A DNA stretch of 12,605 nt from Bacteroidales bacterium UBA6229 (GTDB lineage: Bacteria > Bacteroidota > Bacteroidia > Bacteroidales > F082), in contig DJWN01000013.1 in the NCBI GenBank assembly GCA_002440975.1, positions 1 through 12,605 of the forward strand, in the 5' to 3' direction. The notes below the pieces were generated by a model. It did not search any database. It was not told the DNA's origin and saw only the letters and a program-made list of their open reading frames with translations. A program made the translations under genes and the position numbers. Positions 5,663 to 12,605 of the stretch are shown here, piece by piece (the stretch's first letter is position 1; each line of letters begins with the position of its first letter).

Positions 5663-8065
5663 TCCCTTTTTAGTTTCCTCATCGCCTTCAATTTCAAGAT
5701 CGTCAAGTTCGATATCGTCTTCTTCGTCCAAAATTTCGATCAGCGGTTCTCTGAAAGCCTTGGTAGTGATACGTTTATCCAATGTTAGCAATAAGGATGG
5801 CAGCACAAATAAATTAGATAACATGGCAGCCAGTAAGGTAAACGATACCAGATAGCCCAGTGCCTCGGTTCCTCCAAAGGATGAGAGTATGAAAATGGCA
5901 AAACCAAAAAACAACACTACTGCGGAATAAATCATGCTAAAACCGGTTTCGAGCAAGGCCGCAAGCACCGATTCCTTAATTTTCCAATCGTTTAAGAAAA
6001 GCTGCAGGCGATAACGCGCCAAAAAATGTATGGTATTGTCAACGCTGATACCCAATGCAATACTAAAAATCAGAATGGTAGATGGCTTGATCGAAATACC
6101 GGCATAACCCATCATGGCTGCGGTAAGCAGTTGTGGGATAAGATTGGGAATCAATGAAATGATCACCATTTTGAACGAAGAAAAAGTGAGTGCCATCAAT
6201 ATGGCTATGACCAGCAGGGCCAGTAATAAGGAGGAGATCAGGTTTTTGACCAGGTAGTTGGTTCCTTCCAAAAATACGATGCTTCCTCCTGTGATGTCAA
6301 CATCAAAATCTTCGGGCGGGAATATCTCATCAATGGTCGGTTTCAGTTTTTTTTGAAGTGTATCTATTTCAGTGCTACCGATATTGGCCATTTGTACGCT
6401 GATACGGGTTTTTTGCAGGCTCGAGTCAACAAAAGCATTGATGATTGATTTGCTGTCGCCGGTTCCTAAATTGGGTACATAGGATAAAATAAAGTTACGT
6501 TCCTGATTGGTAGGAAGTTCGTAATAAGCCGGATTGCCTTTGAAAAATGCCTGTTTGGAGAACTTCACCACTTCAACCATCGAAACGGGCTTACTCAGCT
6601 CCGGATAGAGTGCCATGCTGTCTTGCAGAGCCTCCAGTTTTTGCAGGGTTGAAGCACGCAAGAGTCCTTTTTTCTTTTTGGTATCTATGCTGATTTCAAA
6701 AGGCATCACACCAACAAAATGTTTTTCAAAAAACATCAAATCCTTATACAAACGGCTTTTATGCGAGATGTCATCCACCATATTGCCCGTTGTGCGAAGT
6801 CTCACCACGCCAAGTACACCAGCAATTACAGCAATTACTGTGATGATATAAACCACATTGCGGCGGTTGAGAATAACCCAGGCGATCTTTTGCAATAGTT
6901 TATTGACGTTGCCTTTTTCGAAATGCTGAATATGTTGCGGTTTGGGGTTGGGCAGATAACTGAAAATAATTGGAATAAGTAATAAGCTGATCAGATAGGC
7001 AAGTAAAATATTGATCGAAGCGATGATGCCAAACTCAACAAGTAATGCATTTCCGGTGATTGTAAATGCAGCAAAACCAGCGGCGGTTGTGGCATTGGTT
7101 AGCAGGTTGGCAGCTCCAATCCTACGTATAACGCGGCTCAATGCCTTTATTTTATTTCCATGGATCGAAAACTCGTTGTAGTATTTGTTGAGCAGAAAAA
7201 TGGAATTTTCAACACCTATCACGATCAGCAGAGGAGGCAAAATTCCTGTTAGGATGGTGATCTTAAATCCAAAGATCGACAGGGTTCCAAACATGACCAC
7301 AACGGTGATCAACACAATTACAATGATAAAAAATACCGCCCTGAACGATCGGAAGAAAGCAAATAAAATGATAGCAGCAATAAGTAGCGAAAGAAATACA
7401 AACATCACCAGCTCCTGTTGAATTTTTTCGGAGGTGATCGTTCGGATGTATGGCATACCCGAGTAATAAAGCCTGATGTCGTACTGCTCAGAAAATTTAT
7501 TGAGGGTCGATTCTATCTCATGGATGAGGGCTACCCTGTTTTTTGTGTTCAACACATTTTTATCCAGGGTGATCATCATCATGCTCACATGGGTTTCGCT
7601 GTTGAAAAGCCGCCCTTCGTAAAAAGGTAATTGAAAAATTTGATTTTTTAGCGAATCCATCTCTGCCTGCGATTGAGGTTTAGCATTGATAACAGGCACA
7701 AAATCGAATTTTTTCAGGCTGTCGTTGCGCACTAGTTGAAACATCCGGGCAACAGAAATGGCTTCCTCAACTCCTTCGATGTTACGAACCTCATTGGTTA
7801 AATCGTACCAGGCCTGAAAATGATTCAGCTCAAAAAGCTTCTCATCCTGAAGCCCGACAAACATCACACTGCCATCTTCGCCAAACTGTTTTTTAAAGTT
7901 TTCGTAAAGGATTATTGTTGAGTCGCTTTCGGGTAACATACGCGCCATTTCGTAGCTCATCTGCACACGCGTGCCCAGCCATCCCATCAAAGCGGTAAAC
8001 AAAACAATGACGATTAAATTCGCGAGACGGTTCCGTAATATAAAACGGGTAAGAATTGTCCACAT
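5660..8065 (-). CDS. MMPL/RND superfamily transporter
   Basis: An inner-membrane protein of 801 residues with the duplicated RND layout. TM1 is at about 13-30, followed by a large extracytoplasmic loop (32-215) and a five-helix bundle (about 216-370). TM7 is at about 403-421, followed by a second loop (423-605) and another bundle (608-760). Mid-bundle acidic residues sit in GVENSIF (Glu286, TM4) and GISVDNTIHF (Asp676, TM10), the usual proton-relay positions. The length and symmetry fit the MMPL or 'predicted exporter' branch (COG1033-like), not the roughly 1000-residue AcrB type. Substrates in this branch are often lipids or hydrophobic molecules, but the substrate here is unknown. The C-terminal tail (779-797) is strikingly acidic. 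No membrane-fusion or outer-membrane partner is adjacent. It is divergent from a lipoprotein gene. A poor -7 match (TATTTTCG) is at 8125-8118. Confidence 0.92.
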   Translation of the reverse strand: MWTILTRFILRNRLANLIVIVLFTALMGWLGTRVQMSYEMARMLPESDSTIILYENFKKQFGEDGSVMFVGLQDEKLFELNHFQAWYDLTNEVRNIEGVEEAISVARMFQLVRNDSLKKFDFVPVINAKPQSQAEMDSLKNQIFQLPFYEGRLFNSETHVSMMMITLDKNVLNTKNRVALIHEIESTLNKFSEQYDIRLYYSGMPYIRTITSEKIQQELVMFVFLSLLIAAIILFAFFRSFRAVFFIIVIVLITVVVMFGTLSIFGFKITILTGILPPLLIVIGVENSIFLLNKYYNEFSIHGNKIKALSRVIRRIGAANLLTNATTAAGFAAFTITGNALLVEFGIIASINILLAYLISLLLIPIIFSYLPNPKPQHIQHFEKGNVNKLLQKIAWVILNRRNVVYIITVIAVIAGVLGVVRLRTTGNMVDDISHKSRLYKDLMFFEKHFVGVMPFEISIDTKKKKGLLRASTLQKLEALQDSMALYPELSKPVSMVEVVKFSKQAFFKGNPAYYELPTNQERNFILSYVPNLGTGDSKSIINAFVDSSLQKTRISVQMANIGSTEIDTLQKKLKPTIDEIFPPEDFDVDITGGSIVFLEGTNYLVKNLISSLLLALLVIAILMALTFSSFKMVIISLIPNLIPQLLTAAMMGYAGISIKPSTILIFSIALGISVDNTIHFLARYRLQLFLNDWKIKESVLAALLETGFSMIYSAVVLFFGFAIFILSSFGGTEALGYLVSFTLLAAMLSNLFVLPSLLLTLDKRITTKAFREPLIEILDEEDDIELDDLEIEGDEETKKG

Positions 8066-8183
8066 AGTATGATTTTAAAGACATTGCAGGACGTAAACCT
8101 GCTGATTTTTGAAATGACGAAAATACTACTTTAATCCTTAAACATAAAAGTTGGTTCAAAATTTGTATGTTTTTACACTTTAA

Positions 8184-8217
8184 AGCGATTTGTGCCCGGC
8201 TGGTTTTAAGGGGACAC
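8184..8217. repeat. Imperfect palindrome related to the 1609-1654 element
   Basis: AGCGATTTGTGCCC (8184-8197) and TTTTAAGGGGACAC (8204-8217) form a partial inverted repeat, in which GTGCCC pairs with GGGACAC with one bulge. The complementary strand of 1623-1647 has the same blocks in the same order: AGCGATTTGTCC, then TTTTTAGTGGACA. The loop here is longer. It lies in the 208-base gap between the divergent RND and lipoprotein genes, so it cannot simply be a shared terminator. Confidence 0.4.
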
Positions 8218-8273
8218 TTTTATTCAGTTGCGTTCATAGCTTGTTTTTGTATTACAAATAAAATTAAAGCCTT

Positions 8274-9347
8274 ATGAGATTTTTAATGTCAGTGCACAGA
8301 AGTGGTAAGCTACTTTTTTTGGTGGTGCTTCTGGGTTTTATTCAATGTAGTTCGCCTCAAAAATTGATAGATCAGGAACAATACGACCAGGCTTTTGTGT
8401 TGCTTATAAATAAAGCCCGCAATGGCCGGTTAAGTGCCACGCAAATCATGCAGCTTAAGCAGGTGTATCATCACACAAATCAAACGGATCATGAAGCGGT
8501 TAGTGCCTTAAAAGCCAGCGGTTCTCCTGACATCTGGCCCAAAGTGTATGCCCATTTAAAAAATATCCGGCAAAGAGCGGGTGCAGTTCAATCCCTGCCC
8601 TGGGATCTTAAGCAGCAACTGGAGTACAAACCCCTTGATTTGGAAGAAGAAGTGTTGGTGGCAAAGATAAAGACTACCCAATACTATAGCCGTTTGGCTG
8701 AGAAGCTTTTGGAGGCAAACGATGCTAACAGCAGTCGGGAAGCACTGGATTTGCTAGGAAAGGTGCAGCAGCTTAATCCTGCCTTTCCGGAATTGGATAA
8801 AAATATGCGCAGGGCAGTTTTCTCAATGGCAGATCACATTTTGATTGGATTTAAAAATGAGACCGGCGTGAATTTACCTACGGGCTTTGAAGATCAGGTT
8901 CTTGAGATGGAGACTTTTTCTGAATCGCCCTGGCAGCAGAAGATTATCCTGACGCCAGAACAAGCTGCAGGAACAACCTATCGGATGATTGTTGTATTGG
9001 AAGAAATTGAAGTTTCGCCTCATAAAACCGGCCAGACAACCTATACCGAACAACAGGAGACTGCGAGGGCTGAAGTTATTCAGTATGAATTACAAAAGTC
9101 TGCCAGTTTGATTGGTTATGTTCAGCTTGTTGGAGCAGGTCATTCAAAGCCATTTTTGGTGAGTCCTTTCAGTGTTTCTTCGCAATTTGATTATGCTTAT
9201 GCACGCTTTTCGGGCGATGAGCAGGCACTTGGCGTGACCACCCTGGAACTGACCAAAAAAGCAGCATTGCCATATCCCTCTGATGAATCCCTGATACGGG
9301 ATGCCGCTGCTGAGTTGAATAAAACCGTAGCTTTGCTGTTGAAATAA
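8274..9347 (+). CDS. Predicted lipoprotein with TPR-like N-terminal half
   Basis: A protein of 357 residues that I can place only as a conserved-looking Bacteroidetes lipoprotein. The N-terminus has basic residues, a hydrophobic stretch LLFLVVLLGFIQ (13-24) and a lipobox Cys25 followed by SSPQ, so it should be lipidated and envelope-anchored. After the Cys, QEQYDQAFVLLINKARNGRL and later EALDLLGKVQQLNPAFPELDK look like TPR-type helical pairs (about 34-175). The C-terminal half is mixed strand and helix with no motif I know. There is no acidic surface-export signal after the Cys, so a periplasm-facing location is more likely. A second ATG at residue 5 is possible, but the first gives the better signal peptide. 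A small TTTGTA-T-TACAAA palindrome lies at 8246-8258, just upstream. Divergence from the RND gene suggests, but does not prove, a shared envelope role. Confidence 0.8.
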   Translation: MRFLMSVHRSGKLLFLVVLLGFIQCSSPQKLIDQEQYDQAFVLLINKARNGRLSATQIMQLKQVYHHTNQTDHEAVSALKASGSPDIWPKVYAHLKNIRQRAGAVQSLPWDLKQQLEYKPLDLEEEVLVAKIKTTQYYSRLAEKLLEANDANSSREALDLLGKVQQLNPAFPELDKNMRRAVFSMADHILIGFKNETGVNLPTGFEDQVLEMETFSESPWQQKIILTPEQAAGTTYRMIVVLEEIEVSPHKTGQTTYTEQQETARAEVIQYELQKSASLIGYVQLVGAGHSKPFLVSPFSVSSQFDYAYARFSGDEQALGVTTLELTKKAALPYPSDESLIRDAAAELNKTVALLLK

Positions 9348-9481
9348 TAATTGGGTTACTTTCTTGGCCTTAGCTTTTTTGTGGTTTACTATCGTTTATG
9401 ACTCCATGTGAGTGATTGTTGAGTTTTCTTAGCCAGAAAAGCTGTTTAGTTTTTAATAAAAATAGATTTTGCAAGATGTAC

Positions 9482-9489
9482 TAAATTTG
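9482..9489 (+). promoter_or_regulatory. -7 promoter element of the AlbA_2 gene
   Basis: TAAATTTG matches the Bacteroidetes -7 consensus TAnnTTTG exactly and ends 26 bases before the ATG at 9516. A TTTG at 9468-9471 is too close (10 bases) to be the usual -33 element. The rest of the 168-base gap from 9348 is AT-rich, and I see no other feature in it. Confidence 0.45.
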
Positions 9490-9515
9490 TTTGGTGAAAA
9501 ACCGAAATAAATGTA

Positions 9516-10991
9516 ATGACTAAACTTTCAGATATCATTCAACAGCCCGAAGGAAGAAGGCTTGAGTTGAAAGCACAGCTTCCACTAAATTATGATTTAG
9601 CGAAGTCTATCATCAGTTTCGCTAATGATGCAGGTGGTGAGATTTATATTGGTATTAAGGATAATCCAAGGGAAGTTGTTGGTTTGGATGAAGATAGCCT
9701 CATAGCTACTGAGGAAAAGATAAGTAATATTATTCATGATCAATGTGCCCCCAGTATTTTACCCGAAATTTTGTTCTTGAATCAAGACGGTAAACATATT
9801 ATTTTGATAATAATTCACAAGGGAAATACCCCTCCATACTATTTAAAAGGCAAAGGAATTCAAAAGGGAACCTATGTTAGGGTTGGTTCGACCAATCGTC
9901 AGGCATCGGACGAAATAATAGCTGAATTGGAAAGGCAAAAGCAACATATTTCATATGATAGTGAATTGATTTTCAATAAGCAGTTCGACCAAGTAAACAT
10001 AGATTTATTGAGTAATCTCTTTTTCGAAAAATTAAAAGAAGTTGTTACTAAACAAGTTTTGACAAAGCTTGATTTAATTAGGGTTGAGCAAGGTAAAGAA
10101 CTGCCAACACGTGCATTTATTTTGCTTTCTGATGATTTGCTTAGGAAACAGCTTTTTCCTTATGCCAAAATTGAGTGTGCAAGGTTTAAGGGTAATTTGC
10201 CTGGCACTTTTATTGATCAAAAAACAATCGATACCAATCTAATCTTACAAGCAGATCAAGCTTATCAGTTTGTGTTGAGGCATATTTCTCAAAATTCAAT
10301 AGATTTTTCAGGGGTGTTTCGCAACGACCGTTGGGAGTATCCCATCACTGCTATCCGTGAGTTGATAAGAAACGCAGTGATTCACAGGGATTACTCTTTG
10401 AGTGGAAAAGATATTAAAATTGCAGTTTTTGATGATAAAATTGAAATTACCAGTCCCGGAAAACTAATGCCTTCAGTCGATTTTAATGATATGGAGTCTG
10501 GTCAGTCCGACATACGTAACAAGGTTTTGGCACCGGTATTCAAGCGTCTTGGTATAATTGAGCAATGGGGCAATGGCCTAAAAATCATTAAAGAAGAATT
10601 GGAGGCTTATCCTGAGATTGAATTCTCCTGGAAAGAACCTGGTATTGCTTTTAGGGTTTCATTAAGAAAGCGTAATTTTAATCAGCAGCAGGAGTTGCAG
10701 CTGGAGTTACAGCAGGAGTTGCAGCTGGAGTTACAGCAGGAGTTACAGCAGGAGTCTTTGTATGGAAAAGTGCTAAAATTGGTTAACCTAAAAACCTTAT
10801 CAACACAAGCTATTTCAACAGCTTTAGGACAGAAATCAATTTCAGGCCAATTGAATGCATCAATTAAGAAACTTAAAGAGGATGGTCTTTTGGAATGGAC
10901 AATACCTAATAAACCGAAGAGTTCCAAACAGCAATACAGAATTACTCAAAAGGGAAGACTTTTTCTGAAAAAATTCGAAAAGGATAAGTAA
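9516..10991 (+). CDS. AlbA_2 / HATPase_c_4 / winged-helix putative regulator
   Basis: A soluble protein of 491 residues with three recognisable parts. Residues about 8-140 form an AlbA_2 (Schlafen-type, putative nucleic-acid-binding) domain with RRLELKAQ, FANDAGGEIYIGIKD (35-49) and YVRVGSTNRQAS (120-131). Residues about 275-385 form an HATPase_c_4 domain with RELIRNAVIHRDYS (281-294), ITSPGK (311-316) and WGNGL (351-355). A Gln/Glu/Leu tetrapeptide repeat linker (391-413) leads to a C-terminal winged helix (about 415-485). This architecture is common in bacteria and often annotated as a transcriptional regulator or 'RecG-like' protein. It is not a helicase, since no helicase motifs are present. 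By eye the gene is more AT-rich than its neighbours and stands alone between its own promoter and a short gap, suggesting acquisition. Links to phage defence have been proposed for AlbA_2 proteins but are not shown here. Confidence 0.85.
   Translation: MTKLSDIIQQPEGRRLELKAQLPLNYDLAKSIISFANDAGGEIYIGIKDNPREVVGLDEDSLIATEEKISNIIHDQCAPSILPEILFLNQDGKHIILIIIHKGNTPPYYLKGKGIQKGTYVRVGSTNRQASDEIIAELERQKQHISYDSELIFNKQFDQVNIDLLSNLFFEKLKEVVTKQVLTKLDLIRVEQGKELPTRAFILLSDDLLRKQLFPYAKIECARFKGNLPGTFIDQKTIDTNLILQADQAYQFVLRHISQNSIDFSGVFRNDRWEYPITAIRELIRNAVIHRDYSLSGKDIKIAVFDDKIEITSPGKLMPSVDFNDMESGQSDIRNKVLAPVFKRLGIIEQWGNGLKIIKEELEAYPEIEFSWKEPGIAFRVSLRKRNFNQQQELQLELQQELQLELQQELQQESLYGKVLKLVNLKTLSTQAISTALGQKSISGQLNASIKKLKEDGLLEWTIPNKPKSSKQQYRITQKGRLFLKKFEKDK
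10686..10757 (+). repeat. In-frame 12-bp tandem repeat, six units
   Basis: Six consecutive 12-base units follow the pattern CAG-CWG-GAG-TTR, the last ending TCT. Units 1-2 and 3-4 form two identical 24-base copies (10686-10709, 10710-10733), then two single units follow. They encode QQEL or QLEL and a final QQES, lying between the ATPase and winged-helix domains. Each gain or loss of a unit would change the protein by four residues without breaking the frame. Confidence 0.9.
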
Positions 10992-11003
10992 GTTTTTTAT
11001 CCT
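10981..11003 (+). terminator. Weak hairpin at the end of the AlbA_2 gene
   Basis: AGGATAA (10981-10987) pairs with TTATCCT (10997-11003) around a 9-base loop containing the stop codon. The stem is AT-rich and no T-tract follows, so it is at best a poor terminator. Confidence 0.2.
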
Positions 11004-11068
11004 AACAGATGATTTGATTATCCAATTAGGCCATAGAGAGAATTGGCAACAATTTCATAATTTTAAAA

Positions 11069-12022
11069 ATGAACACAAAACATAAAGTACTTTTCATCGA
11101 TTCGTCTCATCCTTTTCTACGCGATCAGCTGGAAGCCATGGGCTTTTTTTGCGAGGCCTTTGAAGAGAAAAATCCGGAGTTTTACCGGCAGATTGCCAAC
11201 CAATACATTGGTTTTGTGGTGCGCAGCAAAATCGCGCTGGATGAATCAATACTGCCACTTGCGACGCAACTAAAATTTATTGCCAGGGTAGGAGCAGGCA
11301 TGGAAAATATTGATGTTCTCCTGGCCGAAAAACTTGGAATTGTTTGCCTCAACGCTCCCGAAGGTAATCGAGATGCTGTGGGCGAACAGGCCGTTGGGAT
11401 GCTGCTTGCGTTGCTGAACAAACTGCCTCAGGTGGATCGTGAGGTGCGGCAGGGAATTTGGAGAAGAGCAGAAAACAGGGGAACAGAAATCAAAGGCAAA
11501 ACGATCGGGCTGATTGGTTATGGCAATACTGGAAGCGTTACGGCACGAAAACTTTCGGGATTTGAAGCCGAAATCCTGGCTTACGACAAATATAAAAGGG
11601 GCTTCTCAAACAGCATTGTGAAAGAAGCAGCGATGGAAGAGATATTTGAGCGGGCTGATATCGTGAGTTTGCACATCCCTTTGACCCCGGAAACGGACTA
11701 TCTGGTTGATCAGGCATTTTTGTCGCGTTTCAAAAAACCTATCGTACTGATCAATACCTCGCGCGGTCGCAATGTAAAGACTGTCGATTTGATAGCAGCC
11801 ATGAAATCAGGAAAAGTGACAGGAGCCTGTCTGGATGTGCTCGAATTTGAAAAGTTTTCTTTCGAAGACCTTCAGGCCGATGCTTTGCCTGATGCGTTCA
11901 GGGAATTACTTGCTATGCCCAATGTGCTGCTCAGCCCACATATAGCAGGTTGGACGCACGAATCACATTACAAACTTTCGGCAGTTTTAGTAGAAAAAAT
12001 CAAAAAGTTGAAGCTGTTTTGA
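11069..12022 (+). CDS. D-2-hydroxyacid dehydrogenase (phosphoglycerate dehydrogenase-like)
   Basis: An NAD-dependent oxidoreductase of 317 residues acting on D-2-hydroxy acids, in the cytosol. It has the family's split catalytic domain with ARVGAGMENID (72-82) and the Rossmann motif GYGNTG (150-155). Asp173, at the end of the next strand, points to NAD over NADP. Catalytic candidates are Arg232 in NTSRG, a Glu in LDVLEFE (255-261) and His291 in SPHIAGWT. There is no ACT or other C-terminal regulatory domain, so this is the short form of SerA-like enzymes. 3-phosphoglycerate oxidation (serine synthesis) is plausible, but glyoxylate/hydroxypyruvate or other D-hydroxy acid reduction fits equally, and no serC or serB is in view. 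It follows the AlbA_2 gene by 77 bases and ends 22 bases from the convergent phosphofructokinase gene, with no clear terminator between them. Confidence 0.92.
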   Translation: MNTKHKVLFIDSSHPFLRDQLEAMGFFCEAFEEKNPEFYRQIANQYIGFVVRSKIALDESILPLATQLKFIARVGAGMENIDVLLAEKLGIVCLNAPEGNRDAVGEQAVGMLLALLNKLPQVDREVRQGIWRRAENRGTEIKGKTIGLIGYGNTGSVTARKLSGFEAEILAYDKYKRGFSNSIVKEAAMEEIFERADIVSLHIPLTPETDYLVDQAFLSRFKKPIVLINTSRGRNVKTVDLIAAMKSGKVTGACLDVLEFEKFSFEDLQADALPDAFRELLAMPNVLLSPHIAGWTHESHYKLSAVLVEKIKKLKLF

Positions 12023-12044
12023 TTTCAGATTTTTGTAAAAGAAT

Positions 12045-12605
12045 TTACCAGTTTAAAATCTTTCTAAAATCGTATTCTTCGGGATTATCCAGGTATTCCT
12101 TTGCCGCATCATAATCATCCTCTGCCAGGTATTGCATGCCATTATTAAATACCATTTCCGCTTTTTCGCCAGCCATATTAACCAAACGAGGCTTTACCTT
12201 ACCATGCTCATCTTCAACATCTTTCAGATAAAGTGGAGCAGTATCACCAGCAGGATTGGAGGTGACCATCGCGCCGCTTATCCCTCTGTCAAAAAGTTCC
12301 TTAACCCCATAGCCCAGCAATCCACAATACATCAGATCGAAAGCCGTTGGACGCACACATCTTAGCTCATAGCCCAGCTCCACCGGCCGACTTTTTATAT
12401 TCAGCTTGATCTCCTTTAGCTTGTGCTGAAGCAACATATTGTAGATGTGTGCCTTGCTAACATTACCCAGCTCCGGATGGCCATGTTCGTCGTAAGTGAA
12501 GTTTACACCGGAGTTTTCAATTTCCTGTTTGGTCATAAAATGGAAAACACCTTCGCTTACAATGGCTACTCCGTAAGGAATCCCAAGTAGTATGCGTTTT
12601 ACCAT
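12045..12605 (-). CDS. Phosphofructokinase family, C-terminal half (5' end off window)
   Basis: The frame is open to the right edge. The ATG there is almost certainly internal, because MVKRILLGIPYGVAIVSEGV is the mid-protein strand before the sugar-binding region of phosphofructokinases. The 186 residues include GHPELGNVSKAHI and ELGYELRCVRPTAFDLMYCGLLGYGV, equivalent to the LGxxQRGGxPxxxD segment that binds fructose-6-phosphate. ISGAMVTSNPAGDT follows, and the protein ends in FRKILNW. The enzyme phosphorylates fructose-6-phosphate in glycolysis. The GGDGT-like phosphate-donor site and the catalytic Asp are off the window, so ATP versus pyrophosphate use cannot be told. The RCVRP in place of RGG suggests a divergent, possibly PPi-type, subgroup. 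The gene is convergent with the dehydrogenase. Confidence 0.85.
   Translation of the reverse strand: MVKRILLGIPYGVAIVSEGVFHFMTKQEIENSGVNFTYDEHGHPELGNVSKAHIYNMLLQHKLKEIKLNIKSRPVELGYELRCVRPTAFDLMYCGLLGYGVKELFDRGISGAMVTSNPAGDTAPLYLKDVEDEHGKVKPRLVNMAGEKAEMVFNNGMQYLAEDDYDAAKEYLDNPEEYDFRKILNW

Noticed and set aside
8086..8102. GCAGG/CCTGC hairpin near the RND start
   Set aside because: A five-base stem with no T-tract. It is too small to support a regulatory or terminator call.
10682..10927. Minus-strand frame rich in CNSSCN repeats
   Set aside because: The Cys/Asn/Ser pattern is the complement of the 12-bp QQEL repeat, so it is an artefact of the tandem repeat.

Overview
The window looks like a chromosomal stretch from a member of the Bacteroidota (Bacteroidetes), probably near the Bacteroidales or Marinilabiliales. 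The signs are a DUF6266-type protein (a family I know only from this phylum), Bacteroidetes-style promoters (-33 TTTG, -7 TAnnTTTG), little Shine-Dalgarno signal before the starts, and a phylum-typical lipoprotein. No mobile-element gene, RNA gene or CRISPR array is visible.

Layout from left to right. The left edge (1-778, minus strand) holds almost all of a Cas6 CRISPR-RNA endoribonuclease, with its Tyr/His/Lys active site and glycine-rich loop. Its stop codon and any further cas genes lie off the left edge. It has its own promoter and a short repeat-bearing leader. Next is a DUF6266-like gene whose conserved N-terminus is in frame only upstream of the first usable ATG, so it appears frameshifted at its start. 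A good terminator and an unusual 46-bp near-palindrome follow. Then comes an ABC-F ATPase (1768-3717), which meets a convergent polyprenyl diphosphate synthase in a 4-base stop-codon overlap. That synthase is the second gene of a minus-strand pair with rfbA (glucose-1-phosphate thymidylyltransferase). Upstream of rfbA on the same strand is an 801-residue MMPL/RND-type membrane transporter, divergent from a TPR-like lipoprotein (8274-9347).

The right third holds an AT-richer, possibly acquired gene for an AlbA_2 + HATPase_c_4 + winged-helix protein with an in-frame 12-bp tandem repeat (9516-10991). It is followed by a D-2-hydroxyacid dehydrogenase and, convergent with it at the right edge, the C-terminal half of a phosphofructokinase.

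Most genes are housekeeping: glycolysis, isoprenoid and dTDP-sugar precursor supply, translation-associated ATPase and envelope lipid/efflux functions. The accessory content is Cas6 at the left edge and the repeat-bearing AlbA_2 regulator. I do not see a complete novel system. The points most worth following up are the broken DUF6266 start, two related palindromic intergenic elements (1609-1654 and 8184-8217), the repeat-length-variable linker of the AlbA_2 protein, and the cas6 leader repeats.
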